A stretch of 64,000 nt of DNA from assembly GCF_012844365.1 (NCBI RefSeq), contig NZ_CP051626.1, forward strand, positions 3,844,001-3,908,000, given 5' to 3'. Position 1 is the first letter of the stretch. Each line of letters begins with the position of its first letter. A program made the position numbers and the translations under genes. Shown one piece after another: positions 55,484-62,592 of this stretch. Below the pieces are notes generated by a model. The model searched no databases. It was given only the letters and a program-made list of their open reading frames with translations, and had not been told where the DNA came from. This DNA comes from Brevibacterium sp. 'Marine' (GTDB lineage Bacteria > Actinomycetota > Actinomycetes > Actinomycetales > Brevibacteriaceae).

Positions 55484-57289
55484 TCAGCTCTGAGTGTCCT
55501 GACTGTCGTCGTCCTGACCGCGGGTACCCTGATCGTCGGTGCCCTGATCGTCACCGGGTCCGTCGCCGCCGGGCGAGGCTTCGCCCGAGCCGGCCCCGGC
55601 CTGACCGGTCCCCGCCGCGCTTGAACCGCCCTCGTCGAGGCGGCGCTTCGCCTCGTCGATATAGGCCTGGACATCGAAGCCGGTGGCCTTCTTCACCTCG
55701 TCGCCGATCCGGTCGAGATCGACCCCGCTGTCGTCGAGGAAGGCCTTCGGGTCGAAGCCGGAGCGGTTCGATCGGGGGCCGGAGGCCGCGCCGTCTGCCA
55801 CGACCCCGTCGACGACCTTGCCTGTACTCGCATCCGCGGCAGAGGCTCCGTCCGGTGCCCCGCTGTCGGATCCGCCGGACCCACCAGGCCCTCCCGGCTT
55901 TCCGGACCCGTCCGACCCAGCACCACTCGAACCAGCCTCGCCGGAGCCCTTCGCCTTGGCCACGAGGTCGGTGAGGTCGACTCCGGTCGTTCCGCGCACA
56001 ACTTCGAGGACCTGCGAGAGGTTGTTCGATACGGAGTTCGCGAGCTTCGACTCGCCATCGGTGGACACGATCGAGAGATCCTTGATGTTCGCGTACGGTG
56101 CGACGAGCTCGCCTGCCACGCTCGGCAGCACTTCGAGCACCTTCGACAGCACGGCCGCATCGTTGAACTGCTTGTAGGCCTCGGCCTGGGCCCGCAGCGC
56201 CTCGGCTTCCGCCTCACCGCGCGCCCTGATCGCATCGGCTTCGGCTTCGCCTTCGAGCCGGATCGCCTCGGCGTCCTTCGAGCGGCGATGCAGTTCGGCG
56301 GCGGCCTCGGCTCGGCCCTGCGCTTCGATCTCATACGCACGGGCATCGGCCGCGGCCTGCTGCCGGTAGCGTTCGGCGTCGGCCGGGCGCCTGACCTCGG
56401 CGTCGAGCTGTTCGGCACGCAGCTCCGCGGCCTCCTTCGCCACGATCCGGTCTTTCTCCAGCAGCTTCTGCTTCTCGGCTGCCGCCGCCAGGGGACCGGC
56501 ATTGTCGGCCGTCGCCTGACGCTGATCGGCCTCTTCCTTCAGCGCGGCCCGCCGCAGAGCCAGCTGCTGCTGCTGTTCGGCGATGGCCTGGTCGGTCAGC
56601 GCCTGCTGCTTCTGGGTCTCCTCGTTCTGCTGCGCCTGCTCGACGGCCGATGCGCGGCCGGCGTTCGCCTCGGCGATGGCGGCGTTCTTCGCCACCTCGG
56701 CGGCCTGCGGTCGGCCCCAGTCGCGCAGGTAGCTGCCCTCGTCCTCGACCGCCGAGATCTGGAACGTGTCGATGATGAGGCCCTGATTGTTCATCGAGTG
56801 CGCGGACTCCTCCTGCACCTGCGCGGCGAAGGAAGCGCGATCCTGGATGATCTGCTCGACGGTGAGCGTGCCGACCACGGCGCGCAGGGTGCCCGAGAGG
56901 ATCTCCTTCGAGTAGTGGTCGATCTGGTCCTGCTGGTCGAGGAAGCGCTGCGCGGCCTTGCGCACATCATCCTCGGTGCCGCCGACCTTGACCTGGGCGA
57001 CTCCGCGCAGACGCAGGGCGATGCCGTTGATGGAGATGCCGTCGATCTCGACGGAGATCTGCCGCGAGGACAGCGACAGGATGAACGCCTTCTGCACGAT
57101 CGGATAGACGACCGAGCGACCGCCGATGACGATGCGACCGGTGCCGGACGATCCCGAAGCGTTCCGGCCGGTGATGATGAGCGCCTCGGACGGTGAGGCG
57201 ATCTTGTAGGACCTGAGGATCACGAGCAGGGCAATGAGAATGATGACGACGAGGATGCCGATTCCTCCGACGCCGAAGAGCAGGTCCAT
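55484..57289 (-). CDS. Flotillin/SPFH-domain protein with extended C-terminus
   Basis: 601 residues. An N-terminal membrane helix ('GILVVIILIALLVILRSYKI') is followed by the SPFH (band 7) domain to about residue 195, then a long Ala/Glu/Gln coiled coil to about residue 370 typical of flotillins that organise membrane microdomains. Past residue 420 is a Gly/Ser/Ala/Asp-rich tail with a folded-looking segment 'GFDPKAFLDDSGVDLDRIGD' and 'GFDVQAYIDEAKRRLDEGG', then 'DDQGTDDQGTRGQDDD'. Such a tail is unusual. ATG 57289 is preferred; AAAGG lies upstream, and ATG 57304 is in frame. Confidence 0.9.
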   Translation of the reverse strand: MDLLFGVGGIGILVVIILIALLVILRSYKIASPSEALIITGRNASGSSGTGRIVIGGRSVVYPIVQKAFILSLSSRQISVEIDGISINGIALRLRGVAQVKVGGTEDDVRKAAQRFLDQQDQIDHYSKEILSGTLRAVVGTLTVEQIIQDRASFAAQVQEESAHSMNNQGLIIDTFQISAVEDEGSYLRDWGRPQAAEVAKNAAIAEANAGRASAVEQAQQNEETQKQQALTDQAIAEQQQQLALRRAALKEEADQRQATADNAGPLAAAAEKQKLLEKDRIVAKEAAELRAEQLDAEVRRPADAERYRQQAAADARAYEIEAQGRAEAAAELHRRSKDAEAIRLEGEAEADAIRARGEAEAEALRAQAEAYKQFNDAAVLSKVLEVLPSVAGELVAPYANIKDLSIVSTDGESKLANSVSNNLSQVLEVVRGTTGVDLTDLVAKAKGSGEAGSSGAGSDGSGKPGGPGGSGGSDSGAPDGASAADASTGKVVDGVVADGAASGPRSNRSGFDPKAFLDDSGVDLDRIGDEVKKATGFDVQAYIDEAKRRLDEGGSSAAGTGQAGAGSGEASPGGDGPGDDQGTDDQGTRGQDDDSQDTQS

Positions 57290-57510
57290 CGGTGGGCCTT
57301 TCATCGCGGTTGGGCGGCCGTTTTCCGGCCCGTCCCATTCATCCTATGCGAGGCCACGGACACAGGACAGGGAGGATGTCCGCCGAGGCGGCTCTTCACG
57401 CCCGCCGTCCGTCCAGATCCGCAGCTGCCGCCCCTCGCCGAGGCGGCCCACCCCGACCGTTGATCGCGCGGTGAAAGCCCGCCCTCACCCCACCGAGGCG
57501 GTGTTCAAGT

Positions 57511-57972
57511 TCACTTGCCCCATTCCCAGGGTGGTCCGGCGATGAGCAGACCCGAGAAGACTGCGATGACGAAGATGATGCCGATTCCGATGGCCGCCCA
57601 CGGGAAACGAATGCACCAGGAGGTGAGCTTCTCGAACCAGGTCTGCGGGGTGCGGCCGTTGCGGCCCAGTCCCCAGTCGCCTTCGAGGGACCCGGTCTTC
57701 TCCACCGAGCGTTCGAAGGGAATCGTGGCATAGGGAATGATCGCCGACCCGAAGCCAGTGGCGATACGACGCTTGCTCCACTGCTGCGAGGTGCCGACGC
57801 CGATGACGGCGATGACGAAGCAGATGAAGATGAAGCCGTGGATGCCTCCGCCGATCCGCACCCCCACCTCGGTGGTGTGGGTGACGTATTTGAGGAACAT
57901 GCCGATCAGCAGCAGAGTCCAGGTCACGGTCTCGGCGATGGCGAAGAAGGTGAAGAAGCGTTTGGGAGTCAC
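57511..57972 (-). CDS. DUF3817 family membrane protein
   Basis: 153 residues with GTG start at 57972. 'RFFTFFAIAETVTWTLLLIG' and 'GGIHGFIFICFVIAVIGVG' are the helices of the DUF3817 domain (YdzA-like), including the conserved glutamate and His. A second pair of helices ends the protein. The longer frame upstream runs into the IS element and is not real. The IS left end lies 40 bases before the start codon, so the native promoter has probably been separated. Confidence 0.8.
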   Translation of the reverse strand: MTPKRFFTFFAIAETVTWTLLLIGMFLKYVTHTTEVGVRIGGGIHGFIFICFVIAVIGVGTSQQWSKRRIATGFGSAIIPYATIPFERSVEKTGSLEGDWGLGRNGRTPQTWFEKLTSWCIRFPWAAIGIGIIFVIAVFSGLLIAGPPWEWGK

Positions 57973-58007
57973 GGAAGACCATTGTGCCCGGACAAGGTGA
58001 ACGACCC

Positions 58008-58012
58008 CTGAA
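58008..58012. other. Target-site duplication, left copy
   Basis: CTGAA directly before the left inverted repeat; the same five bases follow the right inverted repeat at 59727-59731. An intact duplication shows simple transposition without later rearrangement. Confidence 0.9.
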
Positions 58013-59726
58013 CCTTGATCCACCGATCTGCTTGATGTCCGGGGGCTCGCTCGGATTCGAGCGCGGAATCGGTGAGCGGGCAGGAGACATTGCCCCGGTC
58101 TCTCACCAGTCTCTTCCACAAAAGTTTCCGAAAGTCTCCTCCAGACCTCGCGGCATCGCGCTCGAAGCAGGAGCGAATCGGTCAGGACAATTCTGTCCTT
58201 GGTGGGCTCAACGCTGCTTGCCAGAGTCGTGAGAATTCTTCTGCCCACGGCCACTTCGTCGGCAGATGCAGGATCAGTTTCCTGGCCCGGTGAGCTATTC
58301 GAGCCGGAATGCTGATGATGCGTGCCCGCAGCGTCGGGGCGCGGACTTTGCTCATCCGTCCACCGATGAGTCCGGCAGCGGCTCGCAGCAGGTTGTGAGT
58401 GATCGCTGCGATCGTCACCCACGCCGCGTTGGCGTTGAACACTCCGGAAGGCATATGCGCCAAGGCCCCGTTCTTCAGCTCTGCATTGATCTGCTCGATG
58501 ATCGCGTGCTTGCGGTGCATGTGATCAGCAGCAACAGTGTCGAATCGATCTTGGTCGACGGTGGTGAAGAATGCGTGATACCGGAACAAGTCGAACAATG
58601 GGTCTTGCCCACTCATGCGTTTGGTTTCGTTGAGTTCAGGGATACGGCGGACCACCAAACGCCCCGTCGTTTGCAGTGCCTTTTTCTTCGAGGTGAACGC
58701 GGTGAACGGGACCTCGGCGACTTCAGCCTTGCTGATCCAGGCCCCGGAGTCCTCGTCGTAGATCGCTTCGGGGTATTCGATGCCAGTCCATGCGTCGTCG
58801 CCGATCGCCCCGATCGCTGCCTTGACCCTTTTGTCCATGCGCACGGTGATCGACACATCAGCCCCGGCATCCCGAGCGGCCTTGGTCACGGACGAGGAAT
58901 AGTACGCCGAATCAGCACGCACCAGCACCGAAGCACCAGAGTTGATTCGGATTGTGGTCGCCACGGCATCGGAGACGAATTTGTCAGCACCCCGGGCTGA
59001 CGAGGTCGAACCCTTGCGCAGGCGTTGACCGACGATGATCTGGCTGGAGTTGTCGGTTGAGGCTGTCGCCAACAGTGCGTTGAGTCCGCGGCTGCCTTGG
59101 TAGCCGAACCCGGCTCCCTGCTTCGACGCGGAGTGAACGTCGATGACTGTGTCATCGACATCGACGACGATCATCGACGCCTGCGCGTTGCCCCGGTCGG
59201 TGGGTAGCAGTGGTGTGTGCGCGTTGAGGTTGGTCAGGAAGCGGGAGGAGATCGCGTCGAGTTGCCTCACGTGGCCGAAGGCGAACGAACGCAGAAACGA
59301 CCCCAGAGTCGAGGGAGCGTAGACACGGTCAAAGAGGTGTTTCATGCCGCCGTGGCGGAGAATGTTCATATCATCGATCGAGTCAGCCCCAGCAGCCATT
59401 CCCGCGACCAGTGTGGCCAGCTTCGGTGCCGGGTTCGCGCCCTTATCAGCCCCGGTCGTCGTCACGGTCAGACGGTCTTCGGCGAGGTCTGGCAGCCCGG
59501 CCTTCTGGGCAAGGCCCATGATTGGGACCAGCCCGGTGGTCGCGGTGAGATTCGCGTCGTCGAAGGAATGGGACACAGACGCGGGTGTGTGATTGAATAG
59601 CACCTGAGAGGTGCCCCTTTCTGGGCGGGATTGGTTGACTTAGAACATCACCATTTTCCCAGTTCAGGAGGGGCATTTCCATTTCATGCGCGGCTTGATC
59701 CGACTACTCGCATCGGTGGATCAAGG
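58013..59726. mobile_element. IS1380-family insertion sequence, complete
   Basis: 1714 bp, a normal length for IS1380 elements. Terminal inverted repeats CCTTGATCCACCGAT at 58013-58027 and its complement at 59712-59726 match 15 of 15. It encodes one transposase on the minus strand and is flanked by CTGAA duplications. About 169 bases of noncoding sequence lie at the left end and 123 at the right. It sits in the gap between the DUF3817 gene and the SDR gene, disrupting no reading frame. Confidence 0.95.
58182..59603 (-). CDS. IS1380-family transposase
   Basis: 473 residues, full length, no frameshift. DDE-type RNase H fold: first Asp in 'MIVVDVDDTVIDVHS', second in 'SVLVRADSAYYSSSV', and the C-terminal 'HKHAIIEQINAELKNGALAH' holds the Glu. 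The 'HMPSGVFNANAAWVTIAAIT' ending is characteristic of IS1380/IS1676-like enzymes of actinobacteria. With intact ends and target duplication the element may still be active. Confidence 0.95.
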   Translation of the reverse strand: MLFNHTPASVSHSFDDANLTATTGLVPIMGLAQKAGLPDLAEDRLTVTTTGADKGANPAPKLATLVAGMAAGADSIDDMNILRHGGMKHLFDRVYAPSTLGSFLRSFAFGHVRQLDAISSRFLTNLNAHTPLLPTDRGNAQASMIVVDVDDTVIDVHSASKQGAGFGYQGSRGLNALLATASTDNSSQIIVGQRLRKGSTSSARGADKFVSDAVATTIRINSGASVLVRADSAYYSSSVTKAARDAGADVSITVRMDKRVKAAIGAIGDDAWTGIEYPEAIYDEDSGAWISKAEVAEVPFTAFTSKKKALQTTGRLVVRRIPELNETKRMSGQDPLFDLFRYHAFFTTVDQDRFDTVAADHMHRKHAIIEQINAELKNGALAHMPSGVFNANAAWVTIAAITHNLLRAAAGLIGGRMSKVRAPTLRARIISIPARIAHRARKLILHLPTKWPWAEEFSRLWQAALSPPRTELS

Positions 59727-59731
59727 CTGAA
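59727..59731. other. Target-site duplication, right copy
   Basis: CTGAA directly after the right inverted repeat, identical to 58008-58012. Confidence 0.9.
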
Positions 59732-59769
59732 GGGTGCCGACAGATGAGCCCATCGGTCTCAGCTCCGCA

Positions 59770-60504
59770 TCAGGGCAGGCTCAGCTGCGTCATCCGTCCG
59801 CCGTCGACCGTGTAGACCTGACCTGTGACGAAGCCGGCTTCCTCGGCAGCGAGGAATGCCACTACGGCCGCGACCTCTTCGGCCCGGCCTGTCCTGCCGA
59901 TCGGGTGGATTCCTCCGATGTCATCGCGGAAGCGGGTCGGATCAGGCGAAGCCGCGATGAACCGGTCATTGAGTTCGGTGTCGATCCACCCGGGTGCGAC
60001 GGCATTGCATCTGATTCCCTCGTGTCCGTGGTCGACGGCGACGGCCCGGGTGAGTCCGTGCAGTCCGGCCTTCGAGGCGGAGTAGGCCGCGTGGCCGGGA
60101 TTTGCTCCGAGGCCCTCGATCGATCCCACGTTGACGATGGAGCCGCGCGCCTTCCGCAGAAATGGGAGCGCCGATTTGATGGTGAGAAATGGCCCGGTGA
60201 GATTCACGTCGAGGTTTGTCTTCCAGTCCTCGACCGACATGTCTTCGATTCTCGACTCCTGCATCATCCCGGCGCAGTTGACGAGAACGTCAAGGGCGCC
60301 CGAACGCTCGACCACCTCAGCGACGGCGGACTCCGCGGAGGCCGGATCGGTGAGGTCTGCGACAACCGACGGGAACTCCTCGTCGCAGCCGCGCTGCGCC
60401 GTGTAGACCTCAGCCCCTTCGCCACGCAGTCTGTGGGCGATGGCCCGACCGATGCCCGACCGTCCCCCGGTGACCAGGGCGACTTTCCGACTGAACCTGC
60501 TCAT
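59770..60504 (-). CDS. Short-chain dehydrogenase/reductase in TetR-enolase operon
   Basis: A 244-residue classical SDR: 'VTGGRSGIGRAIAHRL' cofactor motif, 'VNCAGMMQ', catalytic Ser in 'NVGSIEG' and 'YSASKAGLHGLT' (YxxxK), ending 'FVTGQVYTVDGGRMT'. It lies about 120 bases downstream of the enolase-superfamily gene on the same strand and probably oxidises or reduces a sugar or hydroxy acid in the same route. Its stop is 38 bases from the IS target site. Confidence 0.87.
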   Translation of the reverse strand: MSRFSRKVALVTGGRSGIGRAIAHRLRGEGAEVYTAQRGCDEEFPSVVADLTDPASAESAVAEVVERSGALDVLVNCAGMMQESRIEDMSVEDWKTNLDVNLTGPFLTIKSALPFLRKARGSIVNVGSIEGLGANPGHAAYSASKAGLHGLTRAVAVDHGHEGIRCNAVAPGWIDTELNDRFIAASPDPTRFRDDIGGIHPIGRTGRAEEVAAVVAFLAAEEAGFVTGQVYTVDGGRMTQLSLP

Positions 60505-60624
60505 GCCTTCGCCTTTCCTTCGTCTGCTCTGTCGCCGACATTGTCGGTGGTGGTCTCGTTGGCGGTCGGGCGCATGGCTCCTCCTCGGTTGGCGGATGTC
60601 TGTCGGCAGGTGTTCGCGGAATCG

Positions 60625-61728
60625 TCAGAATGAGGCGATCGGATCGCCGAAGATGCCCGTCTCGGGGACGACGCCCAGCCCGTCGCCGGTCGGCAGAGTG
60701 ATGTGCCCGTCGCGGATGTCGATGCCGTTCTCCGGGTCGAAATGCCCCTCGACATGAGGGGCCGCGATCCAGGCTCCCTCGTTGAGCTCGGGTCGGATCG
60801 TCGCCCCGAGGTGGACACACGCCGCGGCGACGATGTCGCCTCCCCAGGAGTCGTCACTCGAGTGCGGCAGACGCCTGGCTTCGCACATGTCACGGAACGC
60901 ACGCATGGGATGGAGGCCGCCGAGGCGGGTGACCTTCATTGCGAATCCGTCGACGAGACCGGTGCCCGCTGCGGAGATTGCCGCATTGAGGCTGGTCCCA
61001 CTCTCGTCCATGTAGAGAGGATGACGAAGCTGGGGACGGATCCGAGTGAGCTCCTCAACCGTGTCGCAGGGCTGCTCGAGGACGAGCGGAATGTCGCAAC
61101 AGGCCGCACTCAGACGCAGCACATCGCGGGTCGTCCATCCCCTGTTGCCGTCCGCAGCCAGACGCATTCCCGAACCGCCGATGACCTCCCATACCTTGTG
61201 CAGAGTCTCGATATCGGTCTCCACCTCGCGTCCGCCGAGCTTGACCTGGATCCGCGGGTACCCTTCGGCCATTCGCTCCCCGGCGATACGCGCCGTCTCG
61301 TCAGGTTCGCCCACCCCTGTCGAGCAGTATGTGGGCACCCGCTCCATGGCGCCTCCTCCGAGGAGGTCGCAGACTCGAACCCCGAAGCGCTTGCCGAGGG
61401 CGTCGTGGGCGGCTATGTCGATCGCAGCTTTCGCATAGCCGTGACCGTTGAGCAGCTGGTCCATGCTCCTGTGCAGTCCGGCCGGCCACAGCTCTGCGCC
61501 GATGAGCCCCGGAGCCATCTCGATGAGTGCGGCCCGAGCACCGGCCGCATGAGCGGGTGCGTAGGTGGCGACGAGGGGACAGGTCTCACCCCACCCCTCG
61601 ATCCCACCGTCGGTCACGAGTCTGACGAGGACTGACTCCAGCGACCAGACCGCGCCACTCGATATCACGAAGGGCGGGTCCTTCACCGGCAGTTCGTGGC
61701 TGTAGATGTGCAGTTCGCGGATCTTCAT
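60625..61728 (-). CDS. Mandelate racemase/muconate lactonising enzyme family protein
   Basis: 367 residues, enolase superfamily. '[20 protein letters not shown]' is followed by the catalytic KLG in '[10 protein letters not shown]'; metal ligands are Asp in 'AADGNRGW', Glu in 'LVLEQPCD' and Asp in 'LYMDESGT'. The second Lys lies in '[11 protein letters not shown]'. The pattern recalls cis-3-hydroxyproline dehydratase or hydroxyproline-betaine epimerase, but the substrate is not certain. Its ATG overlaps the TetR stop (ATGA), so the two are translationally coupled. Confidence 0.83.
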   Translation of the reverse strand: MKIRELHIYSHELPVKDPPFVISSGAVWSLESVLVRLVTDGGIEGWGETCPLVATYAPAHAAGARAALIEMAPGLIGAELWPAGLHRSMDQLLNGHGYAKAAIDIAAHDALGKRFGVRVCDLLGGGAMERVPTYCSTGVGEPDETARIAGERMAEGYPRIQVKLGGREVETDIETLHKVWEVIGGSGMRLAADGNRGWTTRDVLRLSAACCDIPLVLEQPCDTVEELTRIRPQLRHPLYMDESGTSLNAAISAAGTGLVDGFAMKVTRLGGLHPMRAFRDMCEARRLPHSSDDSWGGDIVAAACVHLGATIRPELNEGAWIAAPHVEGHFDPENGIDIRDGHITLPTGDGLGVVPETGIFGDPIASF

Positions 61729-62342
61729 GCTTCACCGCCGGAAGCAGCAACGGAGTCGCGCGCAGCGGAGGCGTCGCCGTCTGCGTCCACTGCGAGGCCC
61801 TCGACAGCGAGTATCACCCGGGCGGTGCGCAGCGCCGTCCGCATGGCTCTCTCCCGACCCCACAGCTGAGCATTCTGCGTCATCCCCTCGTGGAGCATGA
61901 ACAGCTCGTCTGCCAGTGCCCGGTTGTCCTCATCCGGCCGCACACGATCGAGGCGGGTGAGGAACTCTGCGGCCAGGCGTTCCTTGTGCGAATGGACGAT
62001 CGTGCTGATGGGATCGCTCTCCGGGTACTCGGAGAGCGCATGGGAGAAGAGACATCCCGTATTCGCCACTTCTCTCAGCCAATCGCCCAGGCGTCGGAGC
62101 GGGTGAAGGAGGTGTTCGGCACCCCTGTCGGGCCCGCCTTCCAGCCACGCGAAGTAGGTCCGATCACGGTGCTCGAGCGCGCCGACGATCATCGCCTCGC
62201 GGCTGGGGAAGTACTTGTACAGAGTCCGCAGCGAGACATCGGCCTCGGAACGCAGCGCCTCAACGCCCTGTTCGGCGAATCCCAGTTCCGCAAAAGCACG
62301 CTCCATACTGCGCGCTATTCGCTGACTCGTCACTGTTGTCAT
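61725..62342 (-). CDS. TetR-family transcriptional regulator
   Basis: 205 residues. N-terminal helix-turn-helix: '[20 protein letters not shown]' and '[19 protein letters not shown]'. The C-terminal ligand domain is helical with '[16 protein letters not shown]'. Start ATG at 62342. It leads an operon with the enolase-superfamily enzyme and an SDR, and candidate operators lie right before its start. Likely repressor of its own operon, with the substrate or an intermediate as inducer (inference). Confidence 0.88.
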   Translation of the reverse strand: MTTVTSQRIARSMERAFAELGFAEQGVEALRSEADVSLRTLYKYFPSREAMIVGALEHRDRTYFAWLEGGPDRGAEHLLHPLRRLGDWLREVANTGCLFSHALSEYPESDPISTIVHSHKERLAAEFLTRLDRVRPDEDNRALADELFMLHEGMTQNAQLWGRERAMRTALRTARVILAVEGLAVDADGDASAARDSVAASGGEA

Positions 62343-62352
62343 ACGGCGATAG

Positions 62353-62389
62353 TAGAGCGACCACTCTACCGAAGTGAAGTGATCGCTCT
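62353..62389. promoter_or_regulatory. Candidate TetR operators, two half-related sites
   Basis: TAGAGCGACCACTCTA at 62353-62368 is an imperfect palindrome with perfect 5-base ends. AGTGATCGCTCT at 62378-62389 repeats the reverse of the same site with one change. The pair sits 11-47 bases upstream of the TetR ATG, the usual location for autoregulation. Confidence 0.65.
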
Positions 62390-62473
62390 GCATGAATTCT
62401 CACTCGCTCACGTTCCACCCAGAAATATCCTTGGATGGTGCCGGCCTGCCGCAGCCGACAGGACCGTGAATGG

Positions 62474-62514
62474 CCGGGCGGGCCGGTGACGAGTTTCGTC
62501 ACCGGCCCGCCCGG
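62474..62514 (-). terminator. Perfect 19-bp hairpin after M28 peptidase gene
   Basis: CCGGGCGGGCCGGTGACGA (62474-62492) pairs perfectly with 62496-62514 over a 3-base loop. On the minus strand it lies about 80 bases beyond the peptidase stop and ahead of the TetR promoter, so it insulates the two units. Confidence 0.7.
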
Positions 62515-62592
62515 TTCGTGAGCCTCACCCAGACGGGACTCCATCGTCGATCAGATCTCGACGAAGCCCCGCCTCGGCGAAGGTGCTGCCGC

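Noticed and set aside
59446-59682. Possible small upstream ORF in the IS right end
   Set aside because: It overlaps the transposase in another frame and has no family resemblance; IS1380 elements need only one gene.
58013-59731. Composite transposon or genomic island ending at the IS
   Set aside because: Only one IS copy is seen and both flanks share the same composition and a simple 5-bp duplication.
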